Shown here: in pieces, positions 27,990-36,991 of the stretch
Position numbering within the stretch: position 1 is the first letter of the stretch
Layout: every line of letters starts with the position of its first letter
Assembly (NCBI RefSeq): GCF_023016085.1
Contig: NZ_JALKBF010000001.1
Coordinates: 310,001 to 374,000, forward strand
Direction of reading: 5' to 3'
Source: Aliiroseovarius sp. F47248L
GTDB lineage: Bacteria; Pseudomonadota; Alphaproteobacteria; Rhodobacterales; Rhodobacteraceae
DNA length: 64,000 bases
The notes under the pieces: model-generated
What the model was told of the DNA's origin: nothing
The model's input: only the letters and a program-made list of their open reading frames with translations
The model's database searches: none
Position numbers and translations under genes: made by a program

Positions 27990-28403
27990 ATGACAAAGAT
28001 GAACTTGGGAACCCATCCCTTTCTGCTGGGATTTGAACAGCTTGAACGCATGGTCGAACAGGCTGCGAAATCGGGCAAGGACGGCTATCCCCCTTTCAAT
28101 ATTGAACAGGTCAGTGACCGGGCGTATCGCATAACACTTGCTGTGGCGGGGTTTGCGGATGACGACCTGTCGATCACAGTCGAAAACGCAAAGCTGGTGA
28201 TCCGCGGTGTGCAAAGCGACGATGGGCAGGAGCGTGTGTTCTTGCATCGTGGCATCGCTGGACGCCAATTCATGAAAAGCTTCGTGCTGGCCGATGGCGT
28301 CGATGTCAAAGGGGCGCACACGGAAAACGGACTGCTGCATATTGATCTTGAACGCGCCGAGCCGGAGCGTCTTGTGCAGACGATCCAGATCAAGAAGGGG
28401 TGA
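27990..28403 (+). CDS. Hsp20 / IbpA-type small heat-shock protein
   Basis: The ATG at 27990 follows AAGGA and gives 137 residues. The alpha-crystallin domain is seen as YPPFNIEQVSDRAYRITLAVAGF, then DDLSITVENAKLVIRG, FLHRGIAGRQFMKSFVLAD and the GLLHIDLERAEPE strand. The pattern is that of IbpA/IbpB proteins, ATP-independent holdases that bind unfolding proteins. The next gene, DUF1150, starts 4 bp later; this pair is common in Rhodobacteraceae. No ROSE-like RNA thermometer was worked out in the 5' leader. Confidence 0.92.
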   Translation: MTKMNLGTHPFLLGFEQLERMVEQAAKSGKDGYPPFNIEQVSDRAYRITLAVAGFADDDLSITVENAKLVIRGVQSDDGQERVFLHRGIAGRQFMKSFVLADGVDVKGAHTENGLLHIDLERAEPERLVQTIQIKKG

Positions 28404-28407
28404 GCTG

Positions 28408-28647
28408 ATGAACCATAAACTACCATTTGGCCAATCCGAGATTGGCAACATCGTCTATGTGAAAGCCGTCGCAATCGACGACCTACCGGATTCCATTCAA
28501 GACGAAGCGCGTGAACAGGCCGATGGGGCGGACACGCTCTATGCCGTGCACCGCGAGGACGGAGAGCAACTGGCATTGGTAGTTGACCGCGATCTGGCCT
28601 ATGCGCTCGCCCGCCAGAATGATTTTTCGCCGGTTTCGATCCACTGA
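28408..28647 (+). CDS. DUF1150 family protein
   Basis: The 79-residue protein contains NIVYVKAVAIDDLPD and ends in LAYALARQNDFSPVSIH, the C-terminal signature I recall for DUF1150 in alphaproteobacteria. It starts 4 bp after the Hsp20 stop, with GGGGTGAG as ribosome site, so the two are co-expressed. The function is unknown; linkage with a holdase suggests a stress-related role. A strong bidirectional terminator follows. Confidence 0.88.
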   Translation: MNHKLPFGQSEIGNIVYVKAVAIDDLPDSIQDEAREQADGADTLYAVHREDGEQLALVVDRDLAYALARQNDFSPVSIH

Positions 28648-28673
28648 TCCGAACCAAACAGCCAAGCCAATGA

Positions 28674-28699
28674 AAAACCCGGGGATCTCCCCGGGTTTT
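28674..28699. terminator. Bidirectional intrinsic terminator between DUF1150 and sat/cysC
   Basis: A 12-bp perfect stem pairs AAAACCCGGGGA (28674-28685) with TCCCCGGGTTTT (28688-28699) across 2 nt. It has T-rich ends on both strands, so it can stop transcription from either of the two convergent genes. Confidence 0.93.
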
Positions 28700-28722
28700 C
28701 TGCGTTCCATCTTGTCAAGGCT

Positions 28723-30798
28723 TTAGCCGCGAATCAGACCCATGTTCTCAAGCTTCAAAAGAACTTGGTGAGCACAGTTGTCCACGTCAACATTTTCTGT
28801 CTCGACGCTAAGTTCCGGGTTCTTTGGCACGTCATAAGGGTCTGAAATACCTGTGAACTCCTTGATCTTGCCTTCCCGCGCCAGCTTATAAAGACCCTTA
28901 CGGTCACGGCGTTCGCATTCTTCAATCGAGGTGGCGACATGCACTTCGACAAAAGCACCAAACTGCTCGATCTCTTCGCGCACTGCACGGCGGGTGGTGG
29001 CATAGGGCGCGATGGGCGCACAGATGGCGATGCCGCCGTTTTTGGTGATTTCAGACGCGACATACCCGATACGTCGGATGTTCAGGTCACGGTGTTCCTT
29101 CGAGAAGCCCAGCTCGCTCGACAGGTTTTTCCGGACGATGTCACCATCCAGCAGCGTCACCGGACGTCCGCCCATTTCCATCAACTTGACCATCAGTGCG
29201 TTTGCGATGGTGGATTTTCCCGAGCCTGAGAAGCCGGTGAAGAACACGGTGAATCCCTGCTCGGCGCGCGGTGGTTTGGTCTTGCGCAGTTCTTCCACAA
29301 CGGCGGGAAAGCTAAACCATTCCGGGATTTCCAGACCTTCCGACAAACGACGGCGCAGTTCGGTTCCCGAGATGTTCAGGATCGTCACGTCGTCCTTGTC
29401 TAAAATCTCGTCAGCTGGTTCATATTGCGCGCGGTCCTGCACATAAACCATGTGTTTGAAATCAACCATTTCTATGCCCATTTCGTCCTGATGCTCGCGG
29501 AACAGGTCCTGGGCGTCATATGGGCCATAGAAATCTTCACCGGCCACGTTCTTGCCGGGGCCCGCGTGGTCGCGGCCAACGATGAAATGGGTGCAGCCGT
29601 GGTTTTTGCGGATCAGCCCGTGCCAGACCGCTTCGCGGGGGCCTGCCATGCGCATGGCCAGGTTCAATAGACTCATGGTCGTGGTTGCGCCGGGGTACTG
29701 ATCCAGCACAGCCTCGTAGCACCGCACACGGGTGAAGTGGTCGATGTCGCCCGGTTTAGTCATGCCGACGACGGGGTGAATCAACAGGTTGGCCTGCGCT
29801 TCTTTTGCCGCGCGGAAGGTTAGTTCCTGATGCGCGCGGTGCAGCGGGTTGCGGGTTTGGAACGCCACAATACGACGCCAGCCCAATTTACGGAAATAGG
29901 CGCGCAGCTCGTTCGGCGTGTCGCGACGACCGCGGAAGTCATAATGGATAGGCTGCTGGATGCCGACAATCGGCCCGCCCAGATAGATCTTGCCTGCCAC
30001 GTTGTGCAGATAGTTCACCGCCGGATGCGTGTCGTCATCGGCGCCAAAGACCTTTTCGGCCTCGTAGGATTTGTTCGGCTCCCACCGATCGGTCACGGTC
30101 ATCGTCGCCAGGATGACGCCCTCTTGATCGCGAAGGGCGATGTCCTGTCCCATTTCGATCGAGTTTGCGAAATCTTCGGACACGTCCAGCGTAATGGGCA
30201 TCGGCCACAATGTGCCATCTGCCAAGCGCATGTTGTCAACGACGCCATTGTAATCGTCTTCTGTCAGAAATCCTTTCAGCGGGTTGAACCCTCCGTTCAT
30301 CAAAAGCTCCAGATCGCAAGTCTGGCGCGGGCTCAGGTCGTGGCTGATCAGATCGCCAGCTTCGACTTTTAGTTTCTGCGCGCTTTCGTATGAGACATAA
30401 AGCTCGGGGATGGGTGAGAGGTTGTTCTGCATCGGATGTGTCCTGTGTTTTAAAGGCGAAAGACCGCTGGAAGTGCCGGTCAGTTCGGCATGTAGGGCGT
30501 CGTATTCGGCGAATTTTCGGGCAAGAAACTTATCTCTTAGGCGCACCTTCTCGGCAGCTCCCTGAGAGGTGATGGTGTAAGCAAAGCGCGGGCGCTTGTC
30601 GGGGCCTGCACGTTCGCTGACCCTGATCAGGCCGCGTTCGGCACAGTTACGCAACAGCGCATTCAGCCGTCCCAGCGAAATCCCAATCGCTTCTGCGGTC
30701 ACGCGCTGCGACGCATCCGGCGCCAGATCAAGCTGGCGCAGAAGTCGGAAGATCTGATCTTCCTCGGCAGAAGTGGTTTTTGTCAGGTGCGACGTCAT
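28723..30798 (-). CDS. Bifunctional sulfate adenylyltransferase/APS kinase with in-frame N-terminal HTH domain
   Basis: The frame from 30798 is open for 691 residues. Residues 1-122 match the MarR-type, EPS-associated winged-helix family (DQIFRLLRQLD, TAEAIGISLGRLNALLRNC, FLARKFAEYDALHAEL). From Met 123 (base 30432) follows a complete 569-residue ATP sulfurylase plus APS kinase: RNPLHRAHQ and VGRDHAGPG in the sulfurylase, and the P-loop GFSGSGKST in the CysC part. These make APS and then PAPS, for cysteine or for sulfated polymers. AGGA lies about 10 bases before Met 123, so a separate internal start is possible. No stop divides the two parts. Confidence 0.85.
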   Translation of the reverse strand: MTSHLTKTTSAEEDQIFRLLRQLDLAPDASQRVTAEAIGISLGRLNALLRNCAERGLIRVSERAGPDKRPRFAYTITSQGAAEKVRLRDKFLARKFAEYDALHAELTGTSSGLSPLKHRTHPMQNNLSPIPELYVSYESAQKLKVEAGDLISHDLSPRQTCDLELLMNGGFNPLKGFLTEDDYNGVVDNMRLADGTLWPMPITLDVSEDFANSIEMGQDIALRDQEGVILATMTVTDRWEPNKSYEAEKVFGADDDTHPAVNYLHNVAGKIYLGGPIVGIQQPIHYDFRGRRDTPNELRAYFRKLGWRRIVAFQTRNPLHRAHQELTFRAAKEAQANLLIHPVVGMTKPGDIDHFTRVRCYEAVLDQYPGATTTMSLLNLAMRMAGPREAVWHGLIRKNHGCTHFIVGRDHAGPGKNVAGEDFYGPYDAQDLFREHQDEMGIEMVDFKHMVYVQDRAQYEPADEILDKDDVTILNISGTELRRRLSEGLEIPEWFSFPAVVEELRKTKPPRAEQGFTVFFTGFSGSGKSTIANALMVKLMEMGGRPVTLLDGDIVRKNLSSELGFSKEHRDLNIRRIGYVASEITKNGGIAICAPIAPYATTRRAVREEIEQFGAFVEVHVATSIEECERRDRKGLYKLAREGKIKEFTGISDPYDVPKNPELSVETENVDVDNCAHQVLLKLENMGLIRG

Positions 30799-30817
30799 AG
30801 CTCGCGACTCAAAGAGT

Positions 30818-30831
30818 GTTCACGCGTGAAC
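30818..30831. promoter_or_regulatory. 14-bp perfect palindrome upstream of the HTH-Sat-CysC gene
   Basis: GTTCACGCGTGAAC is a perfect palindrome 20 bp before the ATG at 30798. A related half (GCACGTGAA) occurs about 50 bp further upstream near 30875. The site is well placed for an operator bound by the winged-helix domain encoded just downstream. Confidence 0.55.
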
Positions 30832-30922
30832 GCATTACATGGTTTGCGGCAAACGCAAAGCAGAAACATGCGAATGCACGTGAAATTGCCGACCGTGGCT
30901 CAAGAGCAACGCGGCGGGGTGG

Positions 30923-31363
30923 CTAGGGAAACGAGATCGACTGCCCAACCAAGCGCACCGCATCCGGCGCGGTTGTAAACAGGGTCAGATGAGTCAAGTC
31001 CGGGCGGGACCGCGAGGAATACATCAAGGCTTGCGCGTCATCTTCGCGGGCTTGATCCGAAAATGCCCACGTCGGCGCGGGATGACCCGCAGCCCGACTG
31101 TCTTGCCAAACCGCCGAGGCTGCTGACGGCCCACGAATGTCCACAACACGTTCAAGTGTGACCTCAAGCGGCACGATGTGGCGCGGCGCGTCATCAGGTG
31201 TCAGATAGCGCTTGATCGCGACGCCGCACCCTTCAGGTGAAAGCGATGTATAGATGGCCATTTGGCCAGAATGGTGAAAGCGCCCTTCGGGGGATTGCAC
31301 CGGCAATGTCGCATTCTGATCAGTGAAGATCAGGCGATAGACACTGCCGGTGTAAGATATCAT
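30923..31363 (-). CDS. RES-domain protein
   Basis: The 146-residue protein begins [13 protein letters not shown] and continues with [22 protein letters not shown] and a final [11 protein letters not shown], the order of RES-domain proteins. RES toxins degrade NAD and normally sit beside an Xre/MbcA-type antitoxin. No antitoxin gene is present here. Instead the start overlaps the trxB stop by ATGA, so it is co-translated with thioredoxin reductase. It may be a domesticated member or a different hydrolase of the fold. Key Arg, Glu and Ser positions look conserved by eye but were not aligned. Confidence 0.7.
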   Translation of the reverse strand: MISYTGSVYRLIFTDQNATLPVQSPEGRFHHSGQMAIYTSLSPEGCGVAIKRYLTPDDAPRHIVPLEVTLERVVDIRGPSAASAVWQDSRAAGHPAPTWAFSDQAREDDAQALMYSSRSRPDLTHLTLFTTAPDAVRLVGQSISFP

Positions 31364-32301
31364 TCTTGTTCAGCGAGGAAATGTTCAGCCTCAAGTGCGG
31401 CCATGCAGCCCATACCAGCCGAGGTCACGGCCTGTCGATATTTGTGGTCGGTCAGGTCTCCTGCCGCAAACACCCCGGGGATCGACGTCGCGGTCGAGTC
31501 CGGTTTTGTCACCACGTATCCGCCCATATGGGTTTCCAGCACATCTTTGACCAATTCGTTCGCGGGTGCGTGACCGATGGCGATAAAGACGCCCTTGGCC
31601 GGGATCTCGGTGATCTCGCCTGTTTTGACGTGCTTTACGCGCACGCCGGTTACACCCAGCGGGTTTTCGTCGCCCACGACTTCCTCCAATGTGTGATCCC
31701 ACAGCGGTACGATCTTTTCGTTCTTCATCAGCCGGTTGATCAGAATCTTCTCAGCGCGCAACTCGTCGCGGCGATGGACCAACGTCACTTTCGACGCGAA
31801 GTTGGTCAAAAACAGAGCTTCCTCGACCGCCGTGTTGCCACCACCGATAACGACGATTTCCTGCCCACGATAGAAGAAACCATCGCAGGTGGCACAGGCA
31901 GACACGCCGAAGCCTTTGAATTTCTCTTCGCTCTCCAGACCCAGCCATTTGGCGCGGGCGCCTGTCGCCAGAATGACCGCATCGGCTTGATAGATCGTGC
32001 CGCTGTCACCGGTAGCAGTAAACGGACGCTTGGACAGGTTCAAATCAGTGATCAGATCGCCGATAATCTCGGTGCCGACGGCTTTTGCGTGGGCTTCCAT
32101 GTTGACCATCAGGTCAGGACCTTGAATTTCGGTCTCGCCGGGCCAGTTCTCAACCTCGGTCGTGGTGGTTAACTGACCGCCGGGTTCCATGCCCTGCACA
32201 AGGATCGGCTCCAGCATAGCGCGCGACGCATAGACTGCGGCGGTATATCCTGCCGGACCTGAGCCAATGATAAGGACTTTTGTTTTACGTGGTTCGGACA
32301 T
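31360..32301 (-). CDS. trxB: Thioredoxin-disulfide reductase
   Basis: TrxB reduces thioredoxin with NADPH. From the ATG at 32301 the protein has 313 residues. The FAD loop [21 protein letters not shown] is at the N terminus, the redox pair is CATC in [13 protein letters not shown], and the NADPH loop is [15 protein letters not shown]. The C-terminal FAD motif is [11 protein letters not shown]. The long upstream extension from 32457 carries no family similarity. It is divergent from the lrp-like gene, an arrangement also known in E. coli. Confidence 0.95.
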   Translation of the reverse strand: MSEPRKTKVLIIGSGPAGYTAAVYASRAMLEPILVQGMEPGGQLTTTTEVENWPGETEIQGPDLMVNMEAHAKAVGTEIIGDLITDLNLSKRPFTATGDSGTIYQADAVILATGARAKWLGLESEEKFKGFGVSACATCDGFFYRGQEIVVIGGGNTAVEEALFLTNFASKVTLVHRRDELRAEKILINRLMKNEKIVPLWDHTLEEVVGDENPLGVTGVRVKHVKTGEITEIPAKGVFIAIGHAPANELVKDVLETHMGGYVVTKPDSTATSIPGVFAAGDLTDHKYRQAVTSAGMGCMAALEAEHFLAEQE

Positions 32302-32545
32302 GCAACGTTCCTTGAGTATTCTGGGTTCCCAACGCATATAAGGTGACCTGCCGCCGGTGGAAAGCCCGTGTCCACTTCCAAAAGCGTGACGATGGAATGT
32401 GCGGGCATGTACTAATGCAGAAATTATGTTGCGCGAAGGCGAAAGATTGTTGCGCATTCATTCTCTGGGCGGTAATCTCTGCGCAATTTCCAACGAAAAC
32501 TCTGGTTCTACCGGGATCAGTGGGCCCACCCAAAAAGGTTCATCT

Positions 32546-33046
32546 ATGACCGCAAGTAAACTTGATCCAATCGATCGCATGATTCTCGCCGAGCTTCAGG
32601 CGGATGGTCGTATGACGAATGTCGAACTGGCCAAACGTGTGGGAATTTCTGCGCCTCCCTGTTTGCGGCGGGTTAGAACGCTGGAAGAGCAAGGGTTGAT
32701 CCGAGGTTATCACGCCGATGTTGATGCACGCGCGCTTGGATTCGAAGTGCAGGTGTTCGCAATGGTCGGGCTTGTCAGTCAGGCCGAGGCCGATCTGTCA
32801 GCGTTCGAAAACCAATGTCGGGGTTGGTCGCTGGTTCGTGAATGTCACATGCTGAACGGCGAAGTTGATTTCGTGCTGAAATGCGTGGCCCCGGACCTGT
32901 CCACCTTCCAGACTTTCCTGACCGAGGAACTGACAGCAGCTGAAAACGTGGCGTCGGTAAAAACCTCATTGGTAATTCGAGGTGCGAAAGACGAACCTGG
33001 TGTGCCTTTTGATGTGCTTGAAGCCCGGCTAGGCTCAGCGCCCTGA
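32546..33046 (+). CDS. Lrp/AsnC-family transcriptional regulator
   Basis: The 166-residue protein has an N-terminal winged HTH (LDPIDRMILAELQADGRM, VELAKRVGISAPPCLRRVRTLEEQGLIRGY). A C-terminal RAM domain follows (ALGFEVQVFAMVG, VRECHMLNGEVDFVLKCVAPDL). Such regulators bind amino acids and act as octamers. It is divergent from trxB; the 244-bp space between them should hold both promoters. Its direct target is not evident. The ATG at 32546 follows AAAGGTT; the longer frame from 32399 has no homologous sequence. Confidence 0.9.
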   Translation: MTASKLDPIDRMILAELQADGRMTNVELAKRVGISAPPCLRRVRTLEEQGLIRGYHADVDARALGFEVQVFAMVGLVSQAEADLSAFENQCRGWSLVRECHMLNGEVDFVLKCVAPDLSTFQTFLTEELTAAENVASVKTSLVIRGAKDEPGVPFDVLEARLGSAP

Positions 33047-33062
33047 TCTGCGCGCCAAGTTT

Positions 33063-33821
33063 CTAAAGACGTATGGCTGAAATCAAACGACCGTAATCCG
33101 CTTCCTTCTTATGGCAACTGCGCCGATAGGAATAGAAACGGTCCGGGTCGGAATAGGTGCAGTGTCCTACCCACTCTGCGTGCGCCACTCCGGCCTCGCG
33201 CAGCAGGTGAAGACCAAAGCCCGGCAGATCGAACATCGCACGATCCCCTTCACCGCCCGCGAAGAAACGACCATATTCAGGGTTTTCGATCATGAAACTG
33301 TCAAAGAATTCTGGACCGACCTCATAGGCGCGTTGGCTGATCGTTGGCCCAATGATGGCGGTGATGCTGCTGCGGGTCGCACCCAGCGCCGTCATCGCGT
33401 CTATCGTCGCCTCAAGAACGCCGCCAAGTGCGCCCTTCCATCCAGCGTGGGCCGCGCCAATGACCTTTGCAGCCTGATCGGCAAACAACACCGGCTGGCA
33501 GTCAGCAGTCAGGATCGTCAGGGCCAAGCCGGGTGTGGCCGTAACCAGCGCATCCGCTTCGGGGGTAGCGCCATTGAAGGGTCCGTCCAGAGTCACAACA
33601 TCTGGGGAGTGCACCTGGTGCACGCCACATAAACTGTCGCATTCAACACCCATTGCGTCTGCCACGCGGGTGCGATTGATCGATACAAGTTCGGACTGGT
33701 CCTGACTTCCCCTGCCACAATTCAAGCCAGCATAAACGCCGGATGATGCTCCGCCCCGGCGGGTAAAAAAGCCATGCTTCAGAGGAGCCAGAGCGTTTGA
33801 AGTGATGATTTCAAGGGTCAT
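33063..33821 (-). CDS. pgeF: Peptidoglycan editing factor PgeF (multicopper polyphenol oxidase-like)
   Basis: The 252-residue protein matches the YfiH/PgeF family: KHGFFTRRGGASSGVYAGLNCG at the start, CGVHQVHSPDVV, ILTADCQPVLFAD and GAAHAGWKGALGG. The conserved His and Cys residues bind the metal. PgeF removes L-Ser-containing errors from peptidoglycan precursors; laccase activity was an earlier assignment. The start overlaps the stop of the upstream methyltransferase by ATGA, forming a lgt-MidA-pgeF operon. Confidence 0.93.
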   Translation of the reverse strand: MTLEIITSNALAPLKHGFFTRRGGASSGVYAGLNCGRGSQDQSELVSINRTRVADAMGVECDSLCGVHQVHSPDVVTLDGPFNGATPEADALVTATPGLALTILTADCQPVLFADQAAKVIGAAHAGWKGALGGVLEATIDAMTALGATRSSITAIIGPTISQRAYEVGPEFFDSFMIENPEYGRFFAGGEGDRAMFDLPGFGLHLLREAGVAHAEWVGHCTYSDPDRFYSYRRSCHKKEADYGRLISAIRL

Positions 33822-34906
33822 GCGGGGTCAGCTTGGTTGGGTTTTCGGGTGAGGCCGGGCAGGTCAGGTGCATCTGCACGAGTCAGGCCCAGCACTTTGA
33901 AGAGCGTCCCCATTTCATCCGGGTGCGTCAAGCGCCGGTGTGCATTGATATGCGTGTCCAGCGCGCCGCCGGTAAGGTTTGCGGCCAATGTATGGGCCCG
34001 CTGAGTGATACCCAATCGCTCTAGAAACAATCCCTGAGGGGTCAGAAGATGTGGGGAAAGCGGAGCAGCGTCGCGGACCAAAGCTTCGAAATCTACATGG
34101 GCGGTCAGGTCCGCCGCGCCAGGGTTGGCCAGCGGGTCAACATGTTCATGCGACGCAACAGCTTGCAACGTGTCACCAACTGACCGCCAATCACCATAGT
34201 CGATGATCAGTGCTGCGCCACCATGTGCTTCGATACGCGTCGCGATCTGCGCCATGATAGCAGGCGCGGCGGGGCAAAGCTCGACAAGGTCGCCGTCGCG
34301 CGTGTCGTCCAACCGGTGTTCGATATCGCGGACATGTAGGGGGAAGGTCAGACCGAAGGTCAGGCGGTCATCCTCCAGCCCGATCTGACGCTCGCGCCAA
34401 CCTGTGCCATCCCTTTGAAACTGGCGAATGGGCAGGGCATCGAAAAATTCGTTGGCAACAAGGAAAAGCGGTGCGTCCGGCAGGGTGTCAACATGGTCGT
34501 GATGATGGATGGTATATGGGGTGAGCGCCTTGGCCTGTGCGTCTTTCAGCACCGGAGAGACTTCGACCAGATGCACTTGAAGGGCAGCATGAAAGCTTGG
34601 CACATTCTTGGTTGCGCGTAGGATGTCTGCCATCAGGGTGCCACGCCCCGGTCCAAGCTCGGCCAGTGTGAAGGGGGCTGGTGCGCCCTGATCCAACCAA
34701 GCCTGTGCCAAGGCCAACCCCAAAAGCTCTCCGAACATCTGGCTTATCTCGGGGGCTGTGGTGAAATCGCCAGCTGTGCCAAATGGGTCGCAAGTGGCAT
34801 AGTAGCCATGTCCCGGGTTCATCAGACATTCAGCCATGAAGTCTGCAACCGAGACCGGTCCGGTGGTGGCGATTTGGCGCGCCAGTATCGTGGCCAGCGG
34901 AGTCAT
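33818..34906 (-). CDS. SAM-dependent methyltransferase, NDUFAF7/MidA family (DUF185)
   Basis: From the ATG at 34906 the product has 362 residues. The family marks are SVADFMAECLMNPGHGYYA, DFTTAPEISQMFGELLGLAL, the SAM motif AELGPGRGTLMADILRA and VANEFFDALPIRQF. In mitochondria NDUFAF7 methylates an arginine of a complex I subunit; the bacterial substrate is unclear. It overlaps lgt upstream and pgeF downstream by 4 bp each, so it is the middle gene of a tightly coupled set common in Rhodobacteraceae. Confidence 0.93.
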   Translation of the reverse strand: MTPLATILARQIATTGPVSVADFMAECLMNPGHGYYATCDPFGTAGDFTTAPEISQMFGELLGLALAQAWLDQGAPAPFTLAELGPGRGTLMADILRATKNVPSFHAALQVHLVEVSPVLKDAQAKALTPYTIHHHDHVDTLPDAPLFLVANEFFDALPIRQFQRDGTGWRERQIGLEDDRLTFGLTFPLHVRDIEHRLDDTRDGDLVELCPAAPAIMAQIATRIEAHGGAALIIDYGDWRSVGDTLQAVASHEHVDPLANPGAADLTAHVDFEALVRDAAPLSPHLLTPQGLFLERLGITQRAHTLAANLTGGALDTHINAHRRLTHPDEMGTLFKVLGLTRADAPDLPGLTRKPNQADPA

Positions 34907-35811
34907 GGGGAGGCAGCGGATGATGTTTGCCGGGCGGCCCAGATCATCGTGAAAATCCCGATCACAATCATTGGAAGCGTCAACGTCTGCCCCATGGTCA
35001 ATCCCCAATCGCCAAGCCGAATGACGTGACCCCACGGATTGTCGGAGGTAATGAACTGCATGTCTGCCTGCCGAAAAAACTCGACAATAAAGCGCGACAG
35101 CCCGTAGCCCAAGAAGAACAGTCCTGTCAGCATCCCAGGTCGTTTCAACCATCCGCGGCGGAATGCCAATGTCAGAAGGATTGCCGCAAGCAAGAGCCCC
35201 TCAAGTATCGCTTCGTAAAGCTGGCTGGGGTGGCGGGCACAGGCACCAAGTGTGACATCCCAACCGGGACAGCTTTGCGCTGCTTCACCCGGGAAGATGA
35301 CACCCCAGGGTGCTGAGGTCGGACGGCCCCAAAGCTCTGCATTGATGAAATTGGTGATCCTCACCAACCCGATGCCGATCGGGGCGGCAATGGCCATAAG
35401 GTCTGCCAGCTTGGCCACGGCGATCCCGTGTTTGCGGGCAAACAGACAAGTGACCGTTATGATGCCAAGAAAGCCGCCGTGAAACGACATGCCCCCGGTC
35501 CAGACCTTCGGAATGTCCAGCGGGTTCTGCAGGAAATGCGCAGGATCATAGAACAGAACATAGCCCAGCCGACCACCCAGAACGATGCCAACGATGGCCC
35601 ATGTGGCTAGGTCTTCCAGATGTGATCGCGTCATCGGCACGTCACCGCGCCACAGCGCGGGCTTTGAAATCGCGCGTGCGATGATCCACCAGCCAAGCGC
35701 GATGCCGGCCAGATACCCCAGCGCATACCAGCGCAGGGCGAAGGTGAAACTGCCGATCTCGACCGAGAAGATCTCGGGCGAAATGGCGGGAAATGGGATA
35801 GCCAAGAACAT
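34903..35811 (-). CDS. lgt: Prolipoprotein diacylglyceryl transferase
   Basis: Lgt attaches diacylglycerol to the lipobox cysteine of prolipoproteins at the inner membrane. The ATG at 35811 follows AGGA and gives 302 residues with about seven hydrophobic helices. Conserved parts are LRWYALGYLAGIALGWW, SFHGGFLGIITV, the GLVRITNFINAELWGRPT signature and YGLSRFIVEFFRQAD. It is the first gene of the lgt-MidA-pgeF set and is divergent from the UbiK-like gene. Confidence 0.96.
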   Translation of the reverse strand: MFLAIPFPAISPEIFSVEIGSFTFALRWYALGYLAGIALGWWIIARAISKPALWRGDVPMTRSHLEDLATWAIVGIVLGGRLGYVLFYDPAHFLQNPLDIPKVWTGGMSFHGGFLGIITVTCLFARKHGIAVAKLADLMAIAAPIGIGLVRITNFINAELWGRPTSAPWGVIFPGEAAQSCPGWDVTLGACARHPSQLYEAILEGLLLAAILLTLAFRRGWLKRPGMLTGLFFLGYGLSRFIVEFFRQADMQFITSDNPWGHVIRLGDWGLTMGQTLTLPMIVIGIFTMIWAARQTSSAASP

Positions 35812-35903
35812 GCCGCATTCCTGACCCTGTCCGGCGGGGCAAGTCAACCTTGTCTCTGCCATCGGAAATCCCCATATAGTTCCCAACAAGCGAGGAGATG
35901 CCG

Positions 35904-36155
35904 ATGCAGACGCGCAATAAAATTTTGGATGATATGTCTCAATTGATGACCAACGCCATGGGCGTGGCTCAAGGTGCTAAGGATGAGGCCGAGACGGCGA
36001 TGAAAAGCTGGATGGACCGTTGGTTGGCAGATCGTGATTTCGTGACCCGCGAAGAATTCGATGCTGTGCGCGCGATGGCGCAGAAAGCACGCGAAGAAAA
36101 CGAGGCGCTTAAATCTCGTCTGGACGCGCTTGAGAAAAAGATAACCAAAAACTGA
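35904..36155 (+). CDS. UbiK/YqiC-like accessory factor (BMFP family)
   Basis: The 83-residue, strongly helical protein starts QTRNKILDDMSQLMTNAMG and ends with a coiled-coil (FDAVRAMAQKAREENEALKSRLDALEKKI). This is the BMFP/YqiC architecture: an amphipathic membrane-binding helix plus a trimeric coiled-coil. UbiK assists ubiquinone synthesis in E. coli. The ATG at 35904 is preferred to one at 35898 because GAGGAG then lies about 7 bases upstream. It is monocistronic and divergent from lgt. Confidence 0.88.
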   Translation: MQTRNKILDDMSQLMTNAMGVAQGAKDEAETAMKSWMDRWLADRDFVTREEFDAVRAMAQKAREENEALKSRLDALEKKITKN

Positions 36156-36202
36156 TCGCGGTAAGAGCGCTCGACATCAGTCGGACGCTTTCGCCACCAT
36201 CG

Positions 36203-36991
36203 CTATTTCAGAATAGGCGGCTTGTCAGGGTCAGAGCCGGGCGCAACTGGTGTCAGCCGTTCCTGCGGTTTGGGTTTTGGCAAATCAAACCTGATCCCAA
36301 GCGCGGCAAGTTTCCCCGCCGCCTGATCGTGGCTGGCAAAGAACCCCACATCCATTTCGCCTGCTTCTAACCCCGAAAACGTCAGGGCTTCATTTGCCGC
36401 CCCAGCCAAGGCGTGCTCGGCACCGGTAGCGGCATCCACAAAGCCTAGCAGATGCCCTTTTCGCCCATCGGCATAAGTGACGCCTGCCAAACAGGCATAG
36501 CTTGCCAACCCAGCCGCACTGGCCAGCTTGACGCCAAGCGCCGAAATCAGGGCCTCGGGTGCGGAAGGGGCATGAACTTCGGCAATGCGCGCTTCGACCT
36601 GCTCCGGTCCGGATTTCAGCGTGTCGGCGAGCCATGACATCGCATCCGGCGGGATCAGGATCGAGGATGGTGCTATACCCAAGTTGACGCCCAGACCGAT
36701 ATTCTGTCCCGCCAACATATTGGCAACCAAGCGGCCCGGAAGGGCGGCATAGGGGGCAGGTGTGCCAACAAATTCTGCCAGCCGATCCTCGCGATCGAAC
36801 ACAAGGGCGAAGGTTGCGCCCTCAAGCTCGAACAGATCAGGCGAGATTTCATCGTCGTTCGGCTCTTCGGTCAGCAGAAGAAACAGTTCGCCATCCGCTA
36901 AGCGCTCATAGAACCGAAGCCGTGCCGCGTCATCATCCAGATTAGCCTGCATTGCGACGTGGGCGTCATCAAGGTGGGTCGTCTCAGTCAT
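36203..36991 (-). CDS. SseB family protein
   Basis: The 262-residue protein from the ATG at 36991 contains two SseB-like segments: RFYERLADGELFLLLTEEP followed by FALVFDREDRLAEF and LPGRLVANMLAGQNIGLGVNLG, as in SseB N-terminal domains. The C-terminal part is Ala-rich and ends with PPILK. No membrane segment is seen. The family function is poorly defined; in enterics SseB enhances serine-sensitivity phenotypes. The start overlaps the DNA-glycosylase-like gene stop by ATGA. Confidence 0.82.
   Translation of the reverse strand: MTETTHLDDAHVAMQANLDDDAARLRFYERLADGELFLLLTEEPNDDEISPDLFELEGATFALVFDREDRLAEFVGTPAPYAALPGRLVANMLAGQNIGLGVNLGIAPSSILIPPDAMSWLADTLKSGPEQVEARIAEVHAPSAPEALISALGVKLASAAGLASYACLAGVTYADGRKGHLLGFVDAATGAEHALAGAANEALTFSGLEAGEMDVGFFASHDQAAGKLAALGIRFDLPKPKPQERLTPVAPGSDPDKPPILK

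Noticed and set aside
30923..31363. RES/Xre toxin-antitoxin pair
   Set aside because: No Xre-type antitoxin gene is adjacent on either strand; the neighbours are trxB and the HTH-Sat-CysC gene.
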